Source of the DNA: Cyanidium caldarium
Lineage: Eukaryota > Rhodophyta > Bangiophyceae > Cyanidiales > Cyanidiaceae
DNA length: 64,000 nucleotides
NCBI GenBank assembly: GCA_026184775.1
Contig: JANCYW010000005.1
Span: 186,001 to 250,000 of the forward strand
Reading direction: 5' to 3'
The notes under the pieces are model-generated. The model was given only the letters and a program-made list of their open reading frames with translations, was not told the origin of the DNA and did not search any database. The position numbers and the translations under genes were made by a program. Of this stretch, positions 57,613-64,000 are shown piece after piece. Positions within the stretch are counted from its first letter, which is position 1; each line of letters opens with the position of its first letter.

Positions 57613-58578
57613 TGTGGAACGCTCCCGCGCCTGTTGCACGAGACGTTGCTGCGCCTCCAGGATGGGCAGCACGCCGGCGGCGCCCACGCGCGCCGCCATG
57701 GCCAACTCCGCCGGCGATACCGGGCGCGCCGCGCCCTCCAGCGCCAGACACTCGCCGCGCGCATTGCCCACATACACCAGCTCGATGTCGCTCCGCTTGC
57801 GCTGCTCATGCGTCGGCTGCAAGATCCAGGCGCCGGTGTCCGGCCGACGGGCCACGCGCACCGCCGCCGCCAGCGATGTCGGCGCGGCGGAGACGGCCTC
57901 GGGAGTTGTGTTCGCCCAGGCTAGGGCGAGCGCCACCGACGCGCCATTCACCGCCAACACGTCCGGGTCGTGCTCGCCGTCGGCGCTCAGCACGTGCGCG
58001 GCCACGTGCGTCTCCACCACGTAGCCGGGCGCCAGCGCCGGACGCAGCGCCCGGTCCATCAGCCGCGCCGTCAGCACCTCCTTCTCCGTGGCGGCCGCCT
58101 CGCGGCGGTGATACGAGGTGGGAATGAGGCCGCGCGCCGACGCCCGCTCGCGATACTCGGTGCGCAGCGGGGCCACCAGCGCCACCCCGCTGCCGGGATC
58201 GGATCGCCCACCGGTCGCCGTCCCCGCCAGTGCATCCAGCGCCGCAAAGCTGGTCGGTGCTCGTTGTCGCGCCAGCGCGCACGCCACCAGCACCAGCGTG
58301 CCACCGCTCTGCACCGTCAACGAGCCCGCCGTCAGTCGCGCCCACCGGCCGCTCTCCAAGTGCAGCGGCGCCTGCCACTCGACCGCGCCCAGCGGACGGG
58401 CGGCGGCGGAGGTGAGCCACTCGCCGGGAGTAACCGATGCGGACAGCGGAGCGTTGTTGTTGTTGTTGTTGTTGTTGGCGGTGCTCGTACAAGATCGTAC
58501 GGGGTGCAGAGGAACCGCGGCGAAGCGCTCCCATCGCCACCAGCCGGTGCGGACCACAACCGCCGCCGCGCGGTTCAT
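56017..58578 (-). CDS. PNPT1: Organellar polynucleotide phosphorylase (PNPase)
   Basis: An 853-residue 3'-to-5' exoribonuclease that also adds RNA tails. From a basic, Trp/Arg-rich presequence (MNRAAAVVVRTGWWRWERFA) it passes into a first RNase PH domain (from about 75, SLTVQSGGTLVLV). A helical domain and a second RNase PH domain follow (from about 416, RRVDGRRVDEARPLEARV). The active-site region EFDFKVAGTAAGITAWHLDVK is conserved. A KH domain (673-735, ARVLGVGGQCVRSIEARTGC) and an S1 domain (738-820, PGDRLRGRVLQVLEHGAVVEV) complete the bacterial layout. It could be plastid or mitochondrial. The ATG at 58576-58578 was used; the open frame extends upstream through basic sequence. Poly-Asn and poly-Ser runs come from GTT and GAC repeats. 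Confidence 0.94.
57577..57610. repeat. (GAC)n run in PNPase
   Basis: About ten GAC triplets, read on the minus strand as TCG codons for a poly-Ser loop between the PH domains. Confidence 0.9.
58453..58478. repeat. (GTT)n run in PNPase
   Basis: About eight GTT triplets, read on the minus strand as AAC codons for a poly-Asn stretch directly after the presequence. Confidence 0.9.
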
Positions 58579-59063
58579 CCTCGACGGGCGCAGTGCCCAG
58601 CGTCGCCGCACACTCTGTACAGAAACACAAGTCCGGATCGGGGCCGGTACGCCTTCGCTTCCTCGTCTACCGTTGCAACGACCCCCATGGGCCTCGACGA
58701 CCTTTCCTCGCCACCATCCCGTTGTTCGACGCAGGCCACCACCGCGACAAGGTGTGCTCGTGGGCAGCGCGGCAACGCCTCTCGATGCCGACCGGATGCG
58801 GGGACACATCGTCGGTCGCAACGGCACACGGAGACGTGGCAGTCTCCTACTCGGAGCAGGTGCATACCGCAGTTTACTACCGATCAGGACGGAGAGACGA
58901 CCGAGGCGGGACGGCTTCACGGTTCGCCATGCGCCCGACGGCCGCCTATAGGCGGTGCGGCCGCTTCCCACGGTCTGTGCCTCGTTGCAGCCGGCCGACA
59001 ACTCCGCGTCGAGGGCGCGTCCAGTTGGGTCTCGCGCTCCGTCCCCTCCCTCGCCTGCTCCGT
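58579..59063. other. Spacer between PNPase start and V-ATPase c stop
   Basis: About 485 bp between two minus-strand genes. The PNPase frame remains open across it, but the sequence is Arg/Gly-rich without family resemblance. It should contain the PNPase promoter. Confidence 0.45.
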
Positions 59064-59549
59064 TCAACAGCCACCGGGGGCGGTCTTGCCGCTGAGGATG
59101 AGCGCCACGATCAGCCCGTACAGCGCCAGCGCCTCTGCAAAGATCAGAATCAGAATAAACCCGGTGAACACCTTGGGCTGCTGCGCCGTAGCCCGCACGC
59201 CCGCATCGCCCACCACCCCGATGCAGATGCCCGCCGCCAGACCGCTCAGACCCATGGCCAGCCCCGACGACAAGTGCGCAAACCCCAGATAGTACGGGTA
59301 CGACTGTTGCGCAATCTGCCCCGACAATATCACCGCCACGATCAGCCCGTAGATGCCCAGAATGCCCGCCATAACCGTCGGTATGATGGAGCGCATAATC
59401 AGCTCCGGCCGCAACACCCCCACCGACGCTATACCCACGCCCGACTTGGCCGTGCCGTACGCCGCACCCATGTTACTGAACACCAGCGCACTGGCCGCCC
59501 CGATGAACCCGAAGAAGGCCGCCGCGGGCGGGCACGCTCCGCTCGACAT
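59064..59549 (-). CDS. ATP6V0C: V-type ATPase proteolipid subunit c
   Basis: A 161-residue membrane protein with four transmembrane helices: [20 protein letters not shown], then [42 protein letters not shown] and [20 protein letters not shown]. The glutamate in FAEALALYG of helix 4 carries protons through the rotor ring. The [13 protein letters not shown] loop is the family signature. Subunit c forms the Vo ring of the vacuolar proton pump. The length is 161, the usual value being 155-165. The ATG at 59547-59549 gives [14 protein letters not shown]; the frame continues upstream with Arg- and His-rich sequence, which is not coding. It is divergent from uS10m. A GT/GGGT microsatellite lies at about 59748-59775. 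Confidence 0.96.
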   Translation of the reverse strand: MSSGACPPAAAFFGFIGAASALVFSNMGAAYGTAKSGVGIASVGVLRPELIMRSIIPTVMAGILGIYGLIVAVILSGQIAQQSYPYYLGFAHLSSGLAMGLSGLAAGICIGVVGDAGVRATAQQPKVFTGFILILIFAEALALYGLIVALILSGKTAPGGC

Positions 59550-59840
59550 GGGGATGACGGTGCGACCGGGAGAGCGGAAACGAGAACGTGTTCCGGCACC
59601 CGACACGAGACGGGCGCGGCGCGGCGCGGCGCGGCCCTTCCGAGCGGAACACGTCCCGGGCAGCGGGGGGAGCGGAGAGCGGCTGCGACGGGGTGATGAC
59701 TGCGAAAAGACGCGGTGGAGAGCATCGAGGTGAAGGGAAGAGAGAGAGTGTGTGTGTGTGGGTGGGTGGGTGGGTGTGAGTGCATCGGGTGAGGGACGTG
59801 GGTGAACGGCTCTGCGTGCTACCTTCTCCTCTCCTCCTCC
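59550..59840. other. Divergent spacer between V-ATPase c and uS10m
   Basis: About 290 bp with a GT-rich microsatellite near 59748-59775. Pyrimidine-rich sequence ending in atgcag sits at the uS10m start, possibly an intron acceptor. Confidence 0.45.
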
Positions 59841-60431
59841 ATGCAGGCGGTGAGGCGATGGGTGCGACAGTACACTTTTCGGTTGGTGACACTGGATGTG
59901 CGTGGGTGGTATATTCAGGAGACGCTGCGGCGGATGCGCAATTTGATTCAGACGGCCGGCGGGGAGTTGTCGGGCGGGGCGGTGCCGTTGCCGCTGCGGC
60001 GGCGGGTGTTCTGCGTGTTGCGATCGCCGTTTGTGCACAAAAAGTCGCGTGAGCACTTTGAGATGGTATGGCGGCAGCGGCTGGTGAAGTGGCGGTATGA
60101 GGTATCGGGCAACGTGGACGACGATGTGGCACATCGGGTGGCGATGGAGACGCCGCCCAACTGGAGCGTGCGGGTCACCGAGGAGCAGCCGGGGCTGTTG
60201 GCGCTGGCGCACTACTTTATGGAGAAGCCGCCGACGTCGATGGAGTCGGATGGCAGGGAAGCGCCGTCTGAAAAGGGGGCCGTTGCGGATGTGGTAGCAT
60301 CGCCGACGTCGATGGAGTCGGATGGCAGGGAAGCGCCGTCTGAAAAGGGGGCCGTTGCGGATGTGGTAGCATCGCCGACGCCGATGGAGTCGGATGGCAG
60401 GGGAGCGCCGTCTCAAAAGGGGACGGTTTAG
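59841..60431 (+). CDS. MRPS10: Mitochondrial ribosomal protein uS10 (RPS10)
   Basis: A 196-residue protein. Residues 10 to about 90 are an S10 domain: [17 protein letters not shown], then the loop [20 protein letters not shown], and [20 protein letters not shown], comparable to bacterial [33 protein letters not shown]. uS10 sits in the 30S/mitochondrial small-subunit head. The nuclear location and divergence point to the mitochondrial ribosome. The C-tail (about 133-194) is an acidic 24-residue repeat, [15 protein letters not shown] with ADVVASPTS, 2.6 copies. The ATG at 59841 leaves no presequence before the S10 domain. The bases before it (pyrimidine-rich, ending in atgcag) look like an acceptor, so an upstream exon carrying the presequence is likely. 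Its stop overlaps the stop of the convergent acidic gene. Confidence 0.85.
   Translation: MQAVRRWVRQYTFRLVTLDVRGWYIQETLRRMRNLIQTAGGELSGGAVPLPLRRRVFCVLRSPFVHKKSREHFEMVWRQRLVKWRYEVSGNVDDDVAHRVAMETPPNWSVRVTEEQPGLLALAHYFMEKPPTSMESDGREAPSEKGAVADVVASPTSMESDGREAPSEKGAVADVVASPTPMESDGRGAPSQKGTV
60230..60428 (+). repeat. In-frame tandem repeat, 72-bp unit, about 2.6 copies
   Basis: Copies begin at about 60230, 60302 and 60374. The unit encodes 24 residues of the uS10m C-tail. The first two copies are almost identical; the last is shorter and has diverged a little. Confidence 0.95.
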
Positions 60432-61150
60432 GGCGCGACGGCGTCGGCGTCGATGATGGCGGCGGCTACTTGTTGCGGTTGACGCTGATACCGATGCAAG
60501 AGATGCAGGGCGTGTTGTCGCGCCTGCTGCGCCCGGTGTTGTATTCGCTGCATTTGGCGCTCGAGGGCGGCGCGTTCGGCGTCGGTGGGACAGGCGGGCG
60601 CGCTCGGTGGAACGCTGGTGGGAGGTTCAGCGGCGGCGGTCGGTGGTGCCATCGGCGACGGCTGCTTGCCCCCGCCACCCAACGCCGCCGGGTCATCCAG
60701 GGACGCCAACGGCGGCAGCGGCGCCTCCGCGCGGATGGATGACGGCCACGACCAGCTCGACGCCTCCGCCGATCGCGGCGCCGTTGTCGGTGCCGGAGTG
60801 AACGGCCCCGGTGACGGGGACGTGGCGGCCATTCCCGGGTCGGCGGCAAAGGGCACTGCTGGTGACGGTGTTGCCGCCTTCGGGTCCACCGCGTCGGTGG
60901 GCGGCACCGTCTCCTCCTCGTCCTCCCCCTGAGGTAAATCGGCTGCCGCGACGCCTCGCTCCTCCTCCGATTCCTCGGTCGATGACGCCTCTGCACGCTC
61001 TCCCTGCTCCTCTGTCTCCTCTGTCTCCGCCCGGACGTCCTCCTCGCGCCGTCGCAGCGCCTCCTGCTCGGCGCGCATCTTCTCCATCAGCTGTTGCCGC
61101 AATGCGGCCGCGCCGACGCCCTCCGCACGCTGCTCCGACTCGTCGGCCAT
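60428..61150 (-). CDS. Acidic, Glu/Pro-rich protein of unknown function
   Basis: A 240-residue protein from the ATG at 61148-61150. It opens with a charged helix, [30 protein letters not shown], followed by acidic and then Ala/Pro/Ser-rich low-complexity sequence, and ends with a Gln/His/Arg-rich helix ([20 protein letters not shown]). No family is recognised. The two helices could be coiled coils flanking a disordered linker. Its stop codon overlaps that of uS10m, sharing bases 60429-60430. It might be a real gene, since the helical ends look protein-like, but composition alone could produce this. Confidence 0.5.
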   Translation of the reverse strand: MADESEQRAEGVGAAALRQQLMEKMRAEQEALRRREEDVRAETEETEEQGERAEASSTEESEEERGVAAADLPQGEDEEETVPPTDAVDPKAATPSPAVPFAADPGMAATSPSPGPFTPAPTTAPRSAEASSWSWPSSIRAEAPLPPLASLDDPAALGGGGKQPSPMAPPTAAAEPPTSVPPSAPACPTDAERAALERQMQRIQHRAQQARQHALHLLHRYQRQPQQVAAAIIDADAVAP

Positions 61151-61430
61151 GAGAGACAGCGTATGCGGGTGCGCGTCGCTGTCCGTGACGTGCTGAACAG
61201 GGAGGAGGTACGGACGAGGGCGACCGTCGAGCCGCGCACAGCCCCAGCGGCAACACGGACACGAATCCGCGGTGGAACGACGAGTCGGCCATCGAGGACG
61301 GCTGCAGACAGGCCATGGTGGAGGGGTCATCCTATTTATGCAGCCACGCCTGGAAGACGTCCATCACCGCTGGTGGCACGCCGCCGAGGCGCAGTCACAC
61401 CACTTTTTCGCTCTCTCCGCCCGCGCCCAT

Positions 61431-62015
61431 TCACTTCTCCTTCTGCTCCTGCCCCTCCTCCTCCTCCAGCAGCGCGGCCAACTCCTCCTCGTTCAGCTCG
61501 CTGAGGCGTTTCTGCAGCACGACGTCCTCGTACGCCCTCAGCTGCTGCGCGTAGGTCATGCTCTTGGTGCCCACTCGGAAGAGGTAGGTGGCCACCCAGC
61601 CGAACACCGCCACCATCAGCAGGCCGGTGGTCCACAGGCCGGCGGAGATGTCGTCCAGCATCGGCAGTTGCCGCAGCAGCGCGTACACCGCGAACGGCGC
61701 CATGGAGCCGAAGACGAGGAAGAGCACCACGTCGCCGCGGGTGCGCAGCCGAAAGCCGCCATCCCCGGTGGCGGCGGTGGAAGGTGGGTTCGGCGAGGGT
61801 TCCCGCTGCTGCTGCTGCTCTTGCTGCTGCGCGCAGCGCACCCACCGCCTCGCCATCCCTCGCAACCGCCGTGGAAGCGGTCGGCTGACGGCGCACCGAC
61901 CACGCGCCGACACGGCAGCCTCGCCGTGTCGGCCACCATCGCGATGCCGTGCCCGTCCTCCGCCCCAGTGCCGCGTCCCGACGACGGACACAAACGCACC
62001 CGCTGCTGACCCCAT
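61431..62015 (-). CDS. DUF3007 plastid membrane protein
   Basis: A 194-residue protein. The C-terminal part resembles cyanobacterial and plant DUF3007: two hydrophobic segments (VVLFLVFGSMAPFAVYALL and TTGLLMVAVFGWVATYLFR), then GTKSMTYAQQLRAYEDVVLQ and LQKRLSELNEEELAALLEEE, which match the family's MTYAQQ...YEDAVLQKRLEEL...EELAAL pattern. Members are thylakoid or envelope proteins whose role is not well known. The first 90 residues are Arg-rich and low in acidic residues, as in a plastid transit peptide, and contain a Gln-run coded by CTG triplets. The ATG at 62013-62015 is one possible start; further in-frame Mets exist upstream and downstream. Confidence 0.8.
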   Translation of the reverse strand: MGSAAGAFVSVVGTRHWGGGRARHRDGGRHGEAAVSARGRCAVSRPLPRRLRGMARRWVRCAQQQEQQQQREPSPNPPSTAATGDGGFRLRTRGDVVLFLVFGSMAPFAVYALLRQLPMLDDISAGLWTTGLLMVAVFGWVATYLFRVGTKSMTYAQQLRAYEDVVLQKRLSELNEEELAALLEEEEGQEQKEK

Positions 62016-62105
62016 GGTCGGCCCTTCCGTTGCCGTTCGTCGCGCCCTGGAGACAACTCCCTGAACCCGGTGTTCGCTCGTCGCAAAGTCTCGGCGCCCA
62101 CTCCA

Positions 62106-62131
62106 GCGAGCACACACACACACACACACAC
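62106..62131. repeat. (CA)n microsatellite
   Basis: About twelve CA dinucleotides in the DUF3007/COX16 spacer. Confidence 0.95.
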
Positions 62132-62319
62132 ACGCTCCTCTGCACACCGTCTCCTGACGCCTCGCAACCGTCTCCGTCGCCAGCACCCGTCGGTGAACGC
62201 GCCGTCCCGACAGGCGCGACTCGCCCGCTGGGACGTTCTCGTTCGGCAGGCACGCTCGCTGGAAAGCGCGGCGGTGTGCACACCAGGGCTGTACCAGCTG
62301 GCAGCACCGACGACGCTAT

Positions 62320-62352
62320 CACACACACACACACGCACACACACACACACAC
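62320..62352. repeat. (CA)n microsatellite next to the COX16 start
   Basis: About sixteen CA dinucleotides with one CG interruption, just upstream of the COX16 ATG. Confidence 0.95.
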
Positions 62353-62377
62353 CCCTGCACACCAGCCCTTACGAGGT

Positions 62378-62635
62378 ATGCCGGAGCGCGACGCTCCGTG
62401 GGCGCGGTGGAGCACTGCGGCTCGGCAGCAGCCGTTCTGGCGCTTCGGCCTGCCGTTCCTGCTGTTTATGGTGGGCGGGTTGTACGGCCTGACGTTTCTG
62501 TTGGAGGGGCGTTACGAGCTGGACCGCCAGATGAAACACACAGCGCGAGAGCAGGCGGCCGCGGCGGCGTCGACGCCGGTGCCGGTGTCCGAGCCGTACG
62601 AGAACATACCGGTGCCGGGCAAACCGGGCACTTGA
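62378..62635 (+). CDS. COX16: COX16, cytochrome c oxidase assembly factor
   Basis: An 85-residue inner-membrane protein. The segment WRFGLPFLLFMVGGLYGLTF is a single transmembrane helix with the family's G-x-P-x-L-x-x-x-V-G-G-x-x-G-L pattern, followed by EGRYELDRQM, matching SQIRYDAVKSKM of human COX16, and YENIPVPGKPGT at the end. COX16 acts in copper insertion and assembly of COX2 with COX1 in mitochondria. It is shorter than human COX16 (106) because the C-terminal helix is reduced. The ATG at 62378 gives a short, charged N-terminus with no cleavable presequence, as usual for this family. Confidence 0.82.
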   Translation: MPERDAPWARWSTAARQQPFWRFGLPFLLFMVGGLYGLTFLLEGRYELDRQMKHTAREQAAAAASTPVPVSEPYENIPVPGKPGT

Positions 62636-62721
62636 GGGGAATATAGCGCAGGATGAGCGTAGGGCCAGCGACGTCGCTTCCGAAAGTGGTGATTCGGCGG
62701 AGCGGTCCGCCTCGTTATCGC

Positions 62722-64000
62722 TCACCAGCGGCAGCGATAGCGCTCGGGCGCCAGCTGCAAGGTGGTGGTGTTCCAGCCGCGGCGGCGCAACGCCTTGACA
62801 AACGCCGCGTAGTGCTTGTCGGTGTGGGCGCGCGCCTCCTCGACGATGCCGCGCGTGTCCAGCTGCTGCAGCGAGCGTGGAAAGCAGATGCGCGGCAGGT
62901 CGAGGGCGCTGTGCACGCGCGGGTCGTCGCACCGGGCGGCGCCGCCGGCGCGCACGCCCAGCGCCCGTCGCACGTACGCCGCCTGCAGCAGCACCCGCAG
63001 CAGGTCGTCGTGGGTGGCGTCCTCATGCAGGGCGACGCGGATCTCGCCGTCGACCAACGCCATGACATAGCGGTCGGTGCGCCGGCGCCGCGGCGGCGGC
63101 AACGCGCCCACGCGCTCCAACGCCACACCCAGCCGCAGCGGCGGCCGGTGAAAATGCTCCGGCAGGAATGGCACGATGCGCTCGCGGTCGTTGGCGTCGC
63201 GCGCCGACCACACCTCCCGACCGCGCGAGCGCACAAACACATCCGCCAACAGCGCGCCCCGCTGCCGATTCAGCACACACAACTTGACCGCCTTCATGGC
63301 CTTGTAGTTGAAGAAGCTGTAGACCGCCGTCAGCGCGCCAAACGCCGCCAGGCGAATGCGCGGCTGCGCTGGAAGCGACCGCGCCGTCACAATGCCCAGC
63401 CCCATGCCCGTCAGGTTGCTGACCACGTTCTGCGCGTCGTTCTTGGCGCTGATATCGCCCAGGTTGCCCTGCAACACGAACGAGCTGAGCACCGAGTTGC
63501 GACACGCCATGCCGACGGTAATGGCCACCGACTTGGTGAAGTTGCCCACGGCGGCGAGTGCCAGAAAGTACTGCGGGAACAGCGGCGTGACGATCTCCAG
63601 CGACAGGCCAGCGTCGTACAGCAGGTCGGAGGCGAGGCGGTACCGTTTGGGGTCGGCGTCGAATTGGCGGCCGCGGCGCGCCGTCAGCAGCTTGCCCAAC
63701 TGGCCGATGCCGTCCTTCAGCACCCACGAGGTGGCCGCCGCCACCGACGTGCTCGACAGGCCCACCGCCGACAGCAGCGCGTGCGTGGAGAGCACCGCGG
63801 TCATGGCGGATACGACGTTCTGCGCGCCGCGCCACAGCGAATAATTCCAGTACGACGGACCGACGCTGTGCGGAAAGCCTTCCGGGAGGAAGACGAGCCG
63901 CAGTTGTCGCTGCAGCCGCTCGGGCGCGGTGTTCAACCACTCGTGCAGCGGGCTCGGATCGACGTCGTGCGCCTGCAGGGCGCGGTCGGCGGGATCGTAC
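62722..64000 (-). CDS. RUS: RUS-family protein (DUF647), N-terminus outside the window
   Basis: At least 425 residues of a DUF647/ROOT UV-B SENSITIVE protein. The family core is clear: FLPEGFPHSVGPSYWNYSLW, then LSSTSVAAATSWVLKDGIGQLG, RYRLASDLLYDAGLSLEIVTPLFP, and GNFTKSVAITVGMACRNSVLSSF with LGDISAKNDAQNVV. These proteins lie in plastids or other membranes; plant RUS1/2 act in UV-B responses and vitamin B6-related control, while animal RUSF1 is poorly known. The C-terminal half is a more variable helical domain. The frame is still open at the window end (YDPADRALQAHDVDPSPLHEW precedes the TTG at 63934-63936), so the start lies beyond position 64000. Confidence 0.92.
   Translation of the reverse strand, partial: YDPADRALQAHDVDPSPLHEWLNTAPERLQRQLRLVFLPEGFPHSVGPSYWNYSLWRGAQNVVSAMTAVLSTHALLSAVGLSSTSVAAATSWVLKDGIGQLGKLLTARRGRQFDADPKRYRLASDLLYDAGLSLEIVTPLFPQYFLALAAVGNFTKSVAITVGMACRNSVLSSFVLQGNLGDISAKNDAQNVVSNLTGMGLGIVTARSLPAQPRIRLAAFGALTAVYSFFNYKAMKAVKLCVLNRQRGALLADVFVRSRGREVWSARDANDRERIVPFLPEHFHRPPLRLGVALERVGALPPPRRRRTDRYVMALVDGEIRVALHEDATHDDLLRVLLQAAYVRRALGVRAGGAARCDDPRVHSALDLPRICFPRSLQQLDTRGIVEEARAHTDKHYAAFVKALRRRGWNTTTLQLAPERYRCRW

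Larger units (their letters stand above)
62016..62377. other. Divergent spacer between DUF3007 and COX16 genes
   Basis: About 360 bp with two CA microsatellites, at about 62106-62131 and 62320-62352, the second ending 25 bp before the COX16 start. No other gene is seen. Confidence 0.55.

Noticed and set aside
59550-60416. N-terminal extension of V-ATPase c by nearly 300 residues
   Set aside because: The frame is open by chance; it is antisense to uS10m and reads the 72-bp repeat as Arg/His-rich sequence. Subunit c is normally 155-165 residues and starts at MSSG.

Overview
The window is a GC-rich, very compact, almost intron-free stretch of a nuclear genome from a photosynthetic eukaryote. 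Plastid functions (TIC110, the PSII assembly factor HCF136/Ycf48 with a twin-arginine signal, a DUF3007 protein, an anabolic isopropylmalate synthase) sit beside typically eukaryotic genes (condensin CAP-G, RAD9, DNA primase small subunit, eIF4G, RBX1, ING, V-ATPase c, TRAPPC13). Genes lie on both strands, often convergent with 25-80 bp or even overlapping ends, or divergent across 250-850 bp. A nuclear gene for mitochondrial uS10, the few introns and the Tic110/HCF136 set fit a unicellular red alga, most likely Cyanidiophyceae (Cyanidium-like). A picoeukaryotic green alga cannot be excluded from this sequence alone. The GC content was judged by eye, not counted.

Layout. 0.4-13.2 kb: ING-type PHD protein, two unrecognised proteins in convergent order, a tiny TOM5-like protein, organellar Phe-tRNA synthetase, RBX1, condensin CAP-G, the eRF1 methyltransferase HEMK2/MTQ2 and a WrbA-type quinone reductase behind a 92-bp minisatellite. 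13.3-28.2 kb: an NBAS-like 1962-residue protein, eIF4G, a mitochondrial D-lactate dehydrogenase and the ribosome-export GTPase LSG1. 28.6-44.2 kb: a FANCE-like protein, TIC110, a divergent organellar DEAD-box helicase, 2-isopropylmalate synthase, cytosolic Leu-tRNA synthetase, HCF136 and primase PRIM1. 44.6-53.6 kb: TRAPPC13, a cytochrome b5 domain protein, the DHX37/Dhr1 helicase, an ApaG-domain protein with an LYR-like N-terminus, and RAD9. 53.9-64 kb: a repeat protein with 13 DFxRRG motifs (possibly eIF4B-like), organellar PNPase, V-ATPase c, mitochondrial uS10, an acidic unknown, DUF3007, COX16 and a RUS/DUF647 protein cut by the window end.

The genes are mostly housekeeping and do not form one pathway. 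Themes recur: ribosome biogenesis and translation (LSG1, DHX37, eIF4G, the putative eIF4B, HEMK2, two aminoacyl-tRNA synthetases, uS10m), organelle biogenesis (TIC110, TOM5-like, HCF136, COX16, PNPase), vesicle tethering (NBAS-like, TRAPPC13) and genome maintenance (condensin, RAD9, FANCE-like, primase). No virus-like element, transposon, CRISPR array, rRNA or tRNA gene was recognised. The unusual features are near-identical minisatellites (units 19, 72, 92, 95 and 105 bp) at gene ends or inside coding tails, a possible LYR+ApaG fusion, and a DEAD-box helicase with three altered motifs.
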